DNA of 64,000 bases from Sipunculus nudus (GCA_026874595.1 CM049306.1:13417019-13481018); one strand, 5' to 3'. Positions 1 to 13,552 are shown, numbered from the stretch's first letter. Notes: generated by a model from the letters alone, not told the origin. Numbers and translations: made by a program.

Positions 1-3000
1 TCCCTGGATCTGTTTTTTTTTAAACTTCTGGTGCTTACCATGTGTTTTTGTATATATATTTTTAACATGGGTGCTTTTCTTAGAGAATTATACATGTGTA
101 AAATACAAATTCGAAATCCTCAGTATCTTTGAGGCCTCATTCAGTGAATGCACTGATTTCTAGAAATAAATAAAAAATCAAGAAAAGAATTCAAGAGGAT
201 GTTTGTGACAAGTCCCAGTGTACTAATAAAGCAGGATGATAGTTTATTATTATGTCCCTCATTATTCACAATAAAACTCATCCCTGGGTTTTTTTTCAGT
301 AAAGCAATATACATTTTTACACAGATGAGTTTAAGAGCCAAGATCTGAGTGCTTGTTGTTAGAGGAAGAGAAATATCAGATTTTGATCTAAGTATATTCC
401 ATTTATTATTAACATGAGAGAGGTAGCCACATGATGGCTTCTTACAAAGCTTCTTTCGACTGGATCCTCAGGCTGGTGAGCTGTATTTGTGCGCTCTTGT
501 AAAACGGAAGCACTTTCATCCTAGACAGTGAGGCAAAATTATAGGTCAGAGTCGGAATAAAGAGATAACTGTGTTCCCACTAGGATCAGTACCCATGCCT
601 CAACAAAATCTCCCTTGGGTCTGACTCATATATGTTTCAGTATATTTGGAATTTCTTTTATATAAACAAGTGCCAGTTTGTATAGGTTTGTATCCAGACA
701 ACTTAGTTTACACATATAAATAAACTGAAACACAAGCTTAACTTTTTTCTCTTTATTGATTTTAGTCAGAGCATAATAAACTTTTCTTAATGTATTGTTG
801 CCTGAAATTTTTTGTATCTGGTCACCAGAGGATTTTCATGCCAGCAGAACCTTAAAAATTCTAGATCAACTTTTTTATAACTGTACCATTGGATAATCTA
901 CTAAAGGACAAAGAACATTGACTAACCAGCCCAGTATTCTCAGTATTTATAAATATTTGTAAAATATATTATATAATATATTATAAATTTTGCTCTATAT
1001 TTAGTCATGTTCAACTGTAAGAAAATTCTTTCTTCAGTATGACCAAGTGTTCAAGAAAAATGTGAAAGAATCTCTTTTTGTGTTGGATTTAAAGTTGTTA
1101 TTAGATATTGAACCAGTCATAAACATATTTAATGCTGGTTTAAATATAACATGTAAATGTCCTTGTATATTATTATTGTATATTCTTTACTGGTTACAAG
1201 AAAAATAAAATTCATTATTTCAAAATCACAAAATCAGTATCTTAATAGATTTTACTTATCATACTGAAGAAAAAGTCATTAAATATAAAGCAAGTTTGAC
1301 CATACGAAAGACATTTATTGTTCAGTACACAATTATCATTGATTTTTTGTAAACACTATAACAAAATAAACTGTTTATTTTCTAAATCAAAATTCTTTAC
1401 AAATAGTTTTGTTAATGAATAAAAAGCTGTTTTGCTGTTGGACTTTATTTGAATGGTACATTAAATGTTAGCATTAAACTGGTACATAATAAATATGAAA
1501 AACAACAATTTTTTTTGGCCTCATACAAATAATGATGCAGTACCGTGAATTAGCTTGCAGCATAAATAACACCCACAATGTCTGTATTGTATTCTCATTT
1601 TGATAGGCTTCATAGACACTATTGCAGGTGTATTAATGGTAAGCCAGAAAAAGACATCAGTCTCATGGGAAGAACTCCTTGAGGACGACCACATTTACAG
1701 ATTCGTCAAGATAATTAATATATCACATTAGTGGTTGCGGAATCTTTGATACTCAACAATCAAACACAGGGCTTGCTGGTGATGTGACTTGTGAAGTTTG
1801 CTAGTCTTTGGTTTCAGAGCGTCTTCCAATAGCCCAGGTAACACTGTAACATTTAATTAGTGTCAACATCAGGAGGCCTGAGCAGCGAACACTTCCTGCG
1901 TGCATGATGGCTTAATCAATGGAAGTGATGGAAATATGATGGCTGAAATGTGAAACCACCGTGTTTGCATGCAAACTCTGTATTTGTTCCATGCAGCTGT
2001 TTACAATGGGCCCCGGGAATGAATTGTTCTGCAGATTGGATCCCCACCGAAGTCATGGTTATGTTTACTGGTTCTCATGTGTCTTCACTCCGGTTTCAAT
2101 TAGTGGGGTTTTTAACTAGATTATTCTTTTTCATGAATTAACTTAGATGCTTCCTAGTCAGGAGGATGGATCAAAGATCACCTTATTGGAGATCAAGCTC
2201 CTAGAAAATTAAGTCATGGCATTGTTTGATGCCTGAAAAACCCTATCTCATGTTCGGGCCATTTTCCCCCTCAGCTCATTATGCCATCTTGTAAAGTATT
2301 AGACTGCTTACTTGGATTTTTGTATTCTGTCATCTGCTTGGTTGGAATCTTCCTTTGAAGCCATTGTTGTGTATATGCTTATTTGGCAAGGTTTAAATTA
2401 CATCACTGATTAATGATATTGGTAGGACATGAAGATTTGCCTGCATATCATCAGATTATCTGCATCCCATTGTATGGTAATATCCTGCGGCAGAATAATT
2501 ACATCTTTATTTGTTTATAACTGATGGTTTTACATTTTACGAATCACACTTCATTAAGCCATTGTTGTTAATGAAAATGTCAAATCATTTTATTTCATGG
2601 TATGTTTGAGTCTGAAATTTAGATTATTTTACCTCAAATTTATGTAAGACATTATATTCAACCAAATTCATGAATTTAATTTAATTTAACACCAATATGT
2701 ATTGAATGGTTATTGAATTTTAATTTTTGAAGAGCCTAATGGATTTTTAAAAGGAAAATAATTTGTTTTAATTTTGCTTTATAATTAACTCGGTTTAAAT
2801 ACCATTACTAGTGTTAGGTATGGCCTCTTAATCATCAACAGATTTTTAAAAATTTGTCTAGACTGAGCTGTTAGAGCTTCAAAGTCTAAAAGAAAATCCA
2901 CAACTGTCTAAGACCATTTAGAGAATGGATATTTTTTCCAGGTAGAGATTTTTATATCTGTACAAGATTATTAAATAGATATATTTCATGAATTTTTATC

Positions 3001-6000
3001 ATTTTACAAATGTTTTCCATGAATTAGAAAAGATAAGTCAATGAAATAAGATAAGGCAGTAAAATTTGGTAAAACATATTTGCAGGACACTGGTAACAGG
3101 TAGTTAAAAAAAGTTCCAGTTTGTTTTATATGTTTTAATAATGGGTATACCAGAATTAAAATAAATATTACCATTTGGTCAAACAAAGTTGCATCATCTA
3201 TGTTGTTACTATATTTTTAATACAGATAGTAGAATATATTGTTTAAGATAGTTGCCATATCTCCTTAACTTGACAATAAATCAATACAGTTCTGGTACCA
3301 GATAGGGTGTGGTTGAGTTTCATTTGATCTCATGCAATGACGATGCCTATATATGAAAAAGGCAATAATCCAAAAGTGGCAGCAAAGTAGCAATCACACT
3401 TAGGCAAACCTCTATGGACTGCAACAAGAACCCCCATCCTTCTGTCTTCACCAACTTTCCCTTTAAGGGTCCATCAGACTAATTATAAGGTTACATCATA
3501 CCTTCATTTTCCTGTTGACTTTCATTTCTTCTAAGAGAACATAAACATGAGAATGAAGGAAACTATAAGAGGTCTTCCATTCTGCATTTTCTAGGAAGCT
3601 TATATACAGGAATTAATGCAATGGGTCTTCCGGTTTTTTAACAGCGATAGCATATTGAATCCTGAACGGCCATATTGATTTTCTCTTTGGGCAATAAAAT
3701 GCAGCCAGCCAGATAAAAAGCGCAAGGTGGCTGCTAGCGATATGAAAGCAGCCATTTCTACCTCTCATTCCAGCTTTATATCTCCACTGCTTCTTTCATC
3801 AAAAATGCATGGATTCATATACCGGGTATTTCTGATTAGAAATTGCTTGTAGTTGCATGCAATTTTAATGGAACACAAGATTATTTGCCCAGGTGTGTGA
3901 ACAGAGTTGAGTTATAAAAGTATAACTATAGATGCATGTTTCTTACTAATATTGTAAAACTTGGCTTTGAACAGTGCTCTACTCCTGTCAGAGATGTGGT
4001 CAGTACAATTGTACTAAATGTAATAGATCAGCTTGTGACTAAACAATGGATGAATGTTCTTACTCTCCCATATTACCAACTTTATTTCAGAGACATATTA
4101 TGCAGAGCATAAAAAATCTCAAGAAATTTCAGATCTATATATTGAATATATTCAAGTGAATGAGTAACTTTAGATACAAATTCTTGCTGCCTTATCAAAG
4201 TTGACCCCAACCCTCCATGTGTTTTGTTTTGTATGTTTATTGTAGTATAATTAAAATTATAGTTATCACTAATTGAAATAATAACTAATTGAAATAATAA
4301 CCATTTGTTCTCTACTGATACACATGTATAGACTGCATTAAATACCTCAGAGAAATCAATAGGAACATTGATTAAATAGAATACAGATTATATACTCACT
4401 AATTCTTTATTCTCAAATTCACCAAAAACTTTTAATATAAGTGTTAAATGTTAAATTCTTTCCTTTTTTTAAACTCAGCCTCTTTAAGCAGAGCTTTTAG
4501 TAGAGAGCCGTTCACAGGGATGTTAAATGTCCATGTTGTGCGTTATTGGCATAAGCCAAAATAAGATACCTGTGTTAGATAAATTCATACTTTTAATCTT
4601 ACAAAAGCATTACAATGGATTTCATAAGTGCTGATGTGACAGTTTTGGTGTGACCTGTCAGTTTGTGAGGACCATGATGTTAAGGCTTATTCACATTAAA
4701 GATCATGGTGATTCCTATTTAGGTATTGGCTACAAAGTGGGTGTGTGGAAGTCCTGCAGAGGCTGTGCTGGCAGACCTGGCAGAAGCCGCCATAAACAAG
4801 GAAAGTGCATGAATATTATACACAATAGATCAGTAGTCAGTGTGTGAGGAGAATTGTGAACGGGAGTCAGGTAATAGAACACTTGGTCTCCTTTGATGTG
4901 TAGAAATATTCCATTTTATCACCCCCCTCACACTTAGCCACGGAAACTATTGCAATTGTGGAGCCAGGTATGAGTCCAGTGTGGGTAATACCAAGGGTAT
5001 TATTACAAGAGGAGGGGCAGTCTGAGGAGAAAATTAGCCATTAGTGTGCCTGATATTGCTTTTTAACTTATTTCAGTAATTGTAGACACGCTCCAAGGTC
5101 ACGTATGGTTCAGCATAAAAATAGTGATTATTTGTTTCAGCAAATAACACCTCCTATTACCTAAGTTTGTCCATTTGTGGAAAGCTTTACATGTTTCTTT
5201 TTCTCTTATTTAAGGACAGTACTTACATGTGCAAGTGCAGAATCTTAGTAAAAAATTAAGAATGGTAAGGATTCATACCTGTAGCCTGTACACATGAATG
5301 TGAAACACAGTTTTATTTACTTTTTAGATGCTAAACAGATGAAAATTAATTATAATAAAACTCCTCTTAATATATTTATGTTGATCTGATAATAATTCAT
5401 ACTCTGAATGTAAACATATATGTTCTTTTAGGGATACTAAAAGTGAAAACCAAGGAGGTCTACATTGGGCCTTAAACCCAATTATGTTTCAAAGTTTGAA
5501 CCATGATGAAAGTAACTTTTCCACTCTGATTAGGGTTTAAATATAAATCTTATAATATTGGATGTTGTATATTGCTGAAGTTTTCTTGGTTTTAGGTTTC
5601 CAAAACCTCTGAAAATCTTGAGCTCATGGGTAAAAAGAAAACAACATCAGGGGATCAAGAGTTAATGACATGAGTATTTAATGGCAATAGTAGCCCACAG
5701 GTCCTTGTCTGTGTTTGTGATCTCCCAGGTGGCTGGATATCATCAGGATCTATCATCACATAAGGGCCATGTGGAGGGAGATTCAGAGGATATTTGACCT
5801 GGTTCAGTCAGTTTGTTATAATTTTACCTTGTAATACATTGTATACCATTATATACCTTATTTATATCTTGATTGCATATGATTTATGGCTACCATTTTT
5901 AGGGTTTCCTGGAATTCATTTTTACCTGAAAATATTAACATTGTAATATTTCCCAGAATTCCTGAATTGATGCCAGGAAGCTCTTAATAGTGCCTATGAA

Positions 6001-6550
6001 AATCTGCATTTCAAGGAAACCTGAATTCCTGAATTTGTTGTTGCATCTTTATGATTTTGTATTTTATTCACCCAACACTTTTATTTATAGTCTGGAGTCT
6101 GTTTAAGTGAAATAATACAGATTTAAGTGGGTTTATAGGTTTAAATATCCTGGATACATTTGTGATGTCATAATGATTACCAGTCTGATTCACACATGCC
6201 TTCCCCTGAGTTCCAAAATAATTCCTTAGGTAACTGTAGTTACCGATTGATCACTAAAGCATCTTCTAAGTCTTCTTCCAGAAATCTTCTTGTAACTAGT
6301 AAGGATCATTTTTTCACTCAAATTTAACCTCACAGTATCGTATCTTTCTTTATATAAAATAATCACACTCTTAAGGCAGAATATGGGGTATAATTCTCAG
6401 ATACCTTTGGCTTTTGTTTTAATCAACCGATAAAAAGTATTACAGCACTCTCCTGATATTGAGCAAAGTATTGATGAAATTATGCCTCTTTCTACCTTCT
6501 CCTTTTTGGATGTGGGTCTCTAATCTCTATGTCTTTCTCTATGTCATTTT
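1..6550. other. Unique AT-rich non-coding sequence
   Basis: I see no gene, RNA gene or member of the repeat families found later in the window. Open frames are short and look like chance. The stretch around 1840-2470 is less AT-rich and contains the perfect palindrome GTTTGCATGCAAAC at 1963-1976; it could be a conserved regulatory block, but nothing in a single sequence proves that. Confidence 0.6.
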
Positions 6551-6985
6551 CTTGCAGAGTTGTCAGGGAAAAGTCAGGGAAAAAATGTTCATGGTCAGTG
6601 AAAAATAAGAGAATTTTATCAAATATCATTGTGATTTATTCTGTGATTATTAGAAATGTCATGAAAAAGTCAGGGAATTTTTAGACAGCTATGTTGACTC
6701 TAGCTTATTCTTAGTTTGAAAAAATTTTGCATCCCTACTTTTAAGAGCCAGCATTATTCATTCAGTCCATTTAATATTCATTATCTTTTCAAGTAAGATT
6801 CTGGTGTAAATGCAGATTCAATTGTTGATTGTTTTCTACCAAATTTATGTTTGTGGTCAATTCAGGTCAGCTATAAACAGAGGATATGGTAGCCATATTC
6901 AAAGTTTCATTGTTTATTTGTCCATGAAAACTAACTAGAAATCATTGAAATTCAGGGAAAAAGAAAAAAATTAAGGGAATTATTT
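6550..6985. repeat. Possible decayed dispersed repeat with GTCAGGGAA motifs
   Basis: The motif TCAGGGAA and close variants recur near 6565, 6578, 6670 and 6953, with A/T-rich spacers. I recall similar GTCAGGGAA-rich dispersed repeats from bivalves, but that is memory, not a search. It could also be chance clustering in AT-rich DNA. Confidence 0.25.
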
Positions 6986-7020
6986 TATGGTTGGCTTTCT
7001 CTCTTCCATTTCCTTTCCCT

Positions 7021-7051
7021 TTTCTCTCTCTCTGTCTCTCTCTTTCTCTCC
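7021..7051. repeat. (CT)n microsatellite
   Basis: Short imperfect CT dinucleotide run interrupted by GT and TT. Confidence 0.85.
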
Positions 7052-7780
7052 AATAATATAGATATATAATTGGTACATCTAATTTTAAAATTATACACAT
7101 GCAGCAAAGTTGAAAACTGTTGTGCTGTGATAATCACAATTTATAAGAAATCAGAAAACATATTTTGAGTGTACCAAATGGCAATTTTCAAAGAAATATT
7201 TGACCCTTAACCAAATGCATAGTATCAAGTAACACAGTCACCATTTAATGATTACCAAATATATTGGATTGTTTCAATCTCTTTGAGTTACTTTGAGGAG
7301 CCCTACAGTGCCGAAATTTGATATTTTTACCTGGTTGATCACATGAAAAGTGGATCCTCAAGAGCCTCTGTTTAAAAGAAATACAACAGACCAAAGGACC
7401 ATTGACAAAGGGAGACTGATAATGCCAATAGACCACCAGTAAACTAATGTAGGATATGAATAATTGATAAGGATTTGAAAAAATAGGATTATGAAGCAAA
7501 AGGCACTGAGTTTTGAGGCATAATGTAGTGATTACCATGTATGCAAATGTTTCAGTAACCATTATGACTCTTCATAGGTAGCAGATCAGAAAAATTTGCA
7601 TAATTCTTTTCTCGTTTACACTAATTTCAGACTGTACATATCTTTTTACATTATAAATGGTTTTACCAGACCAGAATGTAATTATAGTAATCTCTGTTAG
7701 GGGATACTACCTTTAAATATATAATACCTGAAAAAATTAATGTATCATATTCTTATTGTCTTACAATCTGTGTTTGAAGG
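7052..7780. other. Unique sequence, nothing recognised
   Basis: Contains a 105-codon open frame on the minus strand (7245-7562) with no recognisable domain and no clear splice signals; I treat it as chance. Confidence 0.5.
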
Positions 7781-8069
7781 CAAGACAGACACAGAGCTAT
7801 CTAACCAATAAATGCACATTTATCCAAATATCTTACGAGAATGTCTGACAATCTCTTTTGAAGGACCAACAGAGTTAGATTTACCTGACAAACAAGTCTT
7901 AAGGTCTGTTTTGAAGAAGAGGCATACATTTACTGAACCAGAATGTCCTAGGGTCTCTTTTAGAAGGAGAGGCAGATATATTTACCTTATCAGAATGTCT
8001 TAGGGTCTCTTTTTGATGGAGGGTCAGGAACAGAGGTATCTTACCTGAATGTCTTAGGGTCTCTTTTTT
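7781..8069. repeat. 54-bp minisatellite, diverged left edge
   Basis: About five units of the same 54-bp repeat that fills 9314-12840, recognisable from GAATGTCTTAGGGTCTCTTTT and GGCAGA...TTTACC blocks but more diverged, as expected at the edge of a tandem array. The last unit breaks off in its T-run at 8064-8069, where the mobile element 8070-9313 begins. Confidence 0.85.
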
Positions 8070-9313
8070 AGCCCTCAGCCCTCAGGCTGATGGGCTATTG
8101 TCGTCACCCAAGCTGTCTGTCCGTCTGGCATCCGTTAACTTTTACCTTGTGAGCAGGATATCTCTAAAAGGATTCACCGTAGGAATTTCATTTCTTCGGT
8201 GAAGATGTACTGTGGTTGCCTTTTTATTTGCGAGGGTTTTAATTTCGCGATATTCGCGAATATGAAATAATCGCGAATATAAAACCCTCAGGAATAAAAT
8301 GCCCATGCAACAAGATGACCAAGAGCAGATGATGCATTTGCAAAAACAAATTAGTTATGTGGTAATCACAAGAGATATATAAACTGTGACACATGTCATA
8401 CTGAACCAAAGTAAAGTATTGTAGGATTTGTTCTAAATTTAAATAAATCCAAATTCAGCTGTTATTAAATTGTTAAGGTACTGGTACAATCCCGAAAATG
8501 AAACCCTTGCAAAATGCCCAAAATGAAGAAATCGCGAAATTTCAGCCACGCGAATATAAAGCCAACCACAGTATATCAACAAAATCTCGGTCAGGTTTGA
8601 AGATGGGTGACCTTGACCTATTTTTCTACATTTTAGAGCTGATTATAGAAAAACACCTAGAAGCTTAATTCTCAGAGAACATTTGGTGGATTTTCACAAA
8701 ACTTACTATGATCATTGGGACTGATGGTCTCTATCTGCTGCACAAGTTTGGTGGCGCCACCTACAATTTCTGATTTTTAATGAATTTTTCTCAGATTTTT
8801 CAACTTTGGCTTTGTGAGCCGGATATCTCTAAAAGGATTCATCATGGGAATTTTATTTCATCGGTGAAGATTTATATCGACATCATCTCAGTCAAGTTTG
8901 AAGATGGGTTACCTTGACCCATTTTTTCTTACGTTTTAGAGCTGATTATAAAAAAAACCTTAGAATCTTAATTCTCAGAGACCATCTGATGGATTTTCAC
9001 AAAACTTACTATGATCATTGGGACTGATGGTCTGTACTTGCTGCACAAGTTTGGGGGCACCACCTACAGTTCCTGATTTTTAATGATTTTTTATCAGATT
9101 TTTCGACTTTGGCCTTGTGAGCAGGATATCTTTTAAAAGCCTATGGTGGATTGTTATGAAACATGGTACATACCTCTCCAGTTTTAATTTGTAACTGAGA
9201 CATATACAGATATACATCCATGAGAGAACAAAAATTTTTACTTGTAACTGTTACCACCTATAAACACTGTTCTTTTGGCTGAGACCTTTTGTCAGCTTCT
9301 GCTGATATTCTAG
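8070..9313 (+). mobile_element. Helentron-like non-autonomous element (family G) inside the 54-bp minisatellite
   Basis: The 5' end is a hairpin at 8070-8096 (AGCCCTCAGCC paired with GGCTGATGGGCT, one bulge), preceded by a T-run. The core has just over two copies of a ~302-bp tandem unit; GTGAGCAGGATATC or its variant recurs at about 8148, 8813 and 9117, and GGTGGCGCCACCT lies at 8750-8762. Near the 3' end the arm GGCTGA recurs at 9277-9282, followed by a hairpin TCAGC-TTCT-GCTGA (9292-9305) and then TATTCTAG, ending at 9313. Minisatellite sequence resumes directly with TTAAGGAGAGGCAG. There is no coding capacity, so it would need enzymes supplied elsewhere. Assignment to the Helentron/Helitron2 group rests on this architecture only. 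Confidence 0.65.
8210..8571. mobile_element. 362-bp MITE with TA target duplication
   Basis: The termini are CTGTGGTTG and CAACCACAG. The inverted similarity runs for roughly 40 bp, with imperfect TTTATATTCGCG and AATTTCGCGAT blocks. TA flanks both ends (8208-8209 and 8572-8573). The interior holds another fold-back, GAGGGTTTTAATTTCGCGA pairing with TCGCGAATATAAAACCCTC (about 8223-8290). Removing the element and one TA restores the host unit, as shown by the uninterrupted neighbouring copy at 8860-8900. A TA duplication and terminal inverted repeats fit a Tc1/mariner-type or similar cut-and-paste transposase acting in trans; no transposase is encoded here. Confidence 0.8.
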
Positions 9314-12300
9314 TTAAGGAGAGGCAGACACAGATTTACCTTATCAGAATGTCTTAGGATCTTTTTTAGAAGGAGAGACAGACACAGATTTACCTTACCA
9401 GAATGTCTTAGGATCTCTTTTAGAAGGAGAGGCAGACACAGATTTAGCTTAACAGAATGTTTAAGGATCTTTTTTAGAAGGAGAGGCAGACACTGATTTA
9501 CCTTACCAGAATGTCTTAGGATCTCTTTTAAAACGATAGGCAGACACAGATTTAGCTTAACAGAATGTCTTAGGATCTCTTTTAGAAGGAGAGGCAGACA
9601 CAGATTTACCTTATCAGATTGTCTTAGGATCTCTTTTAGAAAGATAGGCAGACAAAGATTTACCTTACCAGAATGTCTTAGGATCTCTTTTAAAACGATA
9701 GGCAGACACAGATTTATCTTAACAGAATGTCTTAGGATCTCTTTTAGAAGGAGAGGCAGACACAGATTTAGCTTAACAGAATGTCTAAGGATCTTTTTTA
9801 GAAGGAGAGGCAGACACTGATTTACCTTACCAGAATGTCTTAGGATCTCTTTTAAAATGATAGGCAGACACAGATTTACCTTATCAGAATGTCTTAGGAT
9901 CTTTTTTAGAAGGAGAGACAGACACAGATTTACATTACCAGAATGTCTTAGGATCTCTTTTAGAAGGAGAGGCAGACACAGATTTAGCTTAACAGAATGT
10001 CTAAGGATCTTTTTTAGAAGGAGAGGCAGACACTGATTTACCTTACAAGAATGTCTTAGGATCTCTTTTAAAACGATAGGCAGACACAGATTTATCTTAA
10101 CAGAATGTCTTAGGATCTCTTTTAGAAGGAGAGGCAGACACAGATTTAGCTTAACAGAATGTCTAAGGATCTTTTTTAGAAGGAGAGGCAGACACTGATT
10201 TACCTTACCAGAATGTCTTAGGATCTCTTTTAAAACGATAGGCAGACACAGATTTATCTTAACAGAATGTCTTAGGATCTCTTTTAGAAGGAGAGGCAGA
10301 CACAGATTTAGCTTAACAGAATGTCTAAGGATCTTTTTTAGAAGGAGAGGCAGACACTGATTTACCTTACCAGAATGTCTTAGGATCTCTTTTAAAACGA
10401 TAGGCAGACACAGATTTATCTTAACAGAATGTCTTAGGATCTCTTTGAGAAGGAGAGGAAGACACTGATTTACCTCATCAGAATGTCGTAGGATCTCTTT
10501 TAGAAGGACAATCAGACACAGATTTACCTTACCAGAATGTCGTAGGATCTCTTTTAAAAAGAGAGGCAGACACAGATTTACCTTACCAGAATGTCTTAGT
10601 ATTTCTTTTAAAAAGAGAGGCAGACACAGATTTACCTTATCAGAATGTCTTAGTATCTCTTTTAAAAAGAGAGGCAGACACAGATTTACCTTATCAGAAT
10701 GTCTTAGGATCTTTTTTAGAAGGATAGGCAGACAAAGATTTACCTTACCAGAATGTCTTAAGATCTTTATAGAAGGAGAGGCAGACACTGATTTACCATA
10801 ACAGAGTGTCTTAGAATCTTTTTATTGAAGGGGAGGCAGACACTGATTTTCCTCATCAGAATGTCTTAGTATCTCTTTTAGAAGGATAGGCAGACACAGA
10901 TTTAACTTACCAGAATGTCTTAGGATATTTTTTAGAAGGAGAGACAGACACAGATTTACCTTACCAGAATTTCTTAGTATCTCTTTTAAAAAAAGAGGCA
11001 GACACAGATTTACCTTACCAGAATGTCTTAGTATTTCTTTTAAAAAGAGAGGCAGACACAGATTTACCTTATCAGAATGTCTTAGTATCTCTTTTAAAAA
11101 GAGAGGCAGACACAGATTTACCTTATCAGAATGTCTTAGGATCTTTTTTAGAAGGATAGGCAGACAAAGATTTACCTTACCAGAATGTCTTAAGATCTTT
11201 ATAGAAGGAGAGGCAGACACTGATTTACCATAACAGAGTGTCTTAGAATCTTTTTATTGAAGGGGAGGCAGACACTGATTTTCCTCATCAGAATGTCTTA
11301 GTATCTCTTTTAGAAGGATAGGCAGACACAGATTTAACTTACCAGAATGTCTTAGGATATTTTTTAGAAGGAGAGACAGACACAGATTTACCTGACCAGA
11401 ATGTCATAGGATCTCTTTTAGAAGGACAATCAGACACAGTTTTACCTGACCAGAATGTCTTAGTATCTCTTTAAGAAGGAGAGGCAGACACTGATTTACC
11501 TTACCAGAATGTCGTAGGATCTCTTTTAAAACGATAGGCAGACACAGATTTATCTTATCAGAATGTCTTAGTATCTCTTTTAAAAAGAGAGGCAGACACA
11601 GATTTACCTTATCAGAATGTCTTAGGATCTTTTTTAGAAGGATAGGCAGACAAAGATTTACCTTACCAGAATGTCTTAAGATCTTTATAGAAGGAGAGGA
11701 AGACACTGATTTACCTCATCAGAATGTCTTAGTATCTCTTTTAGAATGATAAGCAGACACAGATTTATCTTACCAGAATGTCTTAGTTTCTCTTTTAGAA
11801 GGAGAGGCAGACACAGATTTACCTAATCAGAATGTCTTAGGATCTTTTTGGAAGGAGAGACAGACACAGATTTACCTTACCAGAATGTCGTAGGATCTCT
11901 TTAAGAAGGACAATCAGACACAGATTTACCTTAACAGAATGTCTTAGGATCTGCTTTAGAAGGAGAGGCAGACACAGATTTACCTTACCAGAATGTCTTA
12001 GGGTCTCTTTTAGGAGGAGAGGCAGACACAGATTTACCTTACCAGAATGTCTAAGGATCTTTTTTAAAAAGAGAGGCAGACACAGATTTACATTACCAGA
12101 ATGTCCTAGTATCTCTTTTAAAAAGAGAGGCAGACACAGATTTACCTTATCAGAATGTCTTAGTATCTCTTTTAAAAAGAGAGGCAGACACAGATTTACC
12201 TTACCAGAATGTCTTAGTATCTCTTTTAAAAAGAGAGGCAGACACAGATTTACCTTATCAGAATGTCTTAGTATCTCTTTTAAAAAGAGAGGCAGACACA

Positions 12301-12840
12301 GATTTACCTTATCAGAATGTCTTGGAATTTTTTTAGAAGGAGAGGCAGACAAAGATTTACCTTACCAGAATGTCTTAAGATCTTTATAGAAGGAGAGGCA
12401 GACACAGATTTATCTTGCCAGAATGTCGTAGGATCTCTTTTAGAAGGACAATCAGACACAGTTTTACCTGACTAGAATGTCTTAGTATATCTTTAAGAAG
12501 GATAGGCAGACACAGATTTACCTTATCAGAATGTCTAAGGATCTTTTTAGAAGGAGAGACAGACACAGATTTACCTTACTAGAATGTCATAGGATCTCTT
12601 TTAGAAGGACAATCAGACACAGATTTACCTTAACAGAATGTCTTAGGATCTGTTTTAGAAGGAGAGGCAGACACAGATTTACCTTATCAGAATGTCTTAG
12701 GATCTTTTTTAGAAGGAGAGGTAGACACAGATTTACCTTATCTGAGTGTCTTAGGATCTGTTTTGAAGGGGAGGCAGACACGGATTTACCTTACCAAAAT
12801 GTTTTAGTATCTCTTTTAGAAGGGAGTTAGACATAGCTGT
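9314..12840. repeat. 54-bp minisatellite array, about 65 units
   Basis: Each unit reads approximately AGGAGAGGCAGACACAG, then ATTTACCTTACCAGAATGTC, then TTAGGATCTCTTTTAGA (54 bp). Because 54 is a multiple of three and the unit lacks stops in several frames, long open frames run through it. On the minus strand an 18-residue period (ILRHSGKVNLCLPLLLKE) stays open for 492 codons at 9310-10788 and in shorter blocks to 12781. On the plus strand a different 18-residue period (RRRGRHRFTLSECLRISF) is also open. Openness on both strands, loss of frame between blocks and lack of any initiation or splice context argue for non-coding satellite DNA. Variant units are arranged in higher-order repeats. Confidence 0.95.
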
Positions 12841-13395
12841 ATAAGTAAGCTGAAAAGAACTCGAAGCCATTTCCCTTAGCTGACTCTTTCAGCTTACCTT
12901 TTGTGCACTCACATGAGTATAAATGTGAACTGATAACACTACCTCTCTTTAACACATTTGGTTCTGAGAACCCAGCCTTAGCCTTATCTCTATTTATATT
13001 TGCTGTGACAATTGACCCAATGAATCAGCTGCTCCCAACAGCTGAATTAAATTATTTTTGGTCTCAAATGTAAAACAAATCTGTGTATGACATTGTTGAA
13101 AACTGCAATTCTAGAAATTTTCACTGTTAGACCTTGTCTGAAATAAAAATAGCATATGATCTTTCTTGAGACCTTTATTTTCATTTTTTACCCTAAATAA
13201 AACTCCTTTATTACAGACCAAAGAGCCAATGTCATTTGATGTTCCCAGAATGTTTTAAACAAAATATGAATTATAAACAAAACATAAGTTTCTACTATAG
13301 GGGTAATTGTGGTTAGTGGGTCAACCACCTCTTAATAATCTCTTCATTGCTATTTTTAAATTTATCATGCTACAGTGCCAGGTCTTTTTCATTTA
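12841..13395. other. Unique sequence between minisatellite and retrotransposon remnant
   Basis: No gene or known repeat recognised; ordinary AT-rich sequence. Confidence 0.5.
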
Positions 13396-13473
13396 AGAAA
13401 AGATGAGATAAGGTAAGATAACATTTATTAGCCTTCAGTTCCAGGAATTTGTTGTTGACTTGCAATTCATTAC

Positions 13474-13552
13474 ATAAAAATAAATAAGTAAATAGATAGA
13501 TAAATACATAAAAATAATACATAAAAATACATAAAAATCACACATAACATAT
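13474..13552. repeat. A-rich ATAAAAATAC/ATAGATAAAT reiteration
   Basis: Short imperfect tandem units such as ACATAAAAATA repeat several times within the LINE tail. Confidence 0.7.

Noticed and set aside
9310-10788. 492-codon minus-strand open frame with 18-residue repeats, and its shorter neighbours up to 12781
   Set aside because: It is a translation of the 54-bp minisatellite. The opposite strand is open too, the frame breaks several times across the array, and there is no start or splice context.
7781-12840. CRISPR-like array
   Set aside because: The units are contiguous 54-bp repeats without unique spacers, in eukaryotic DNA.
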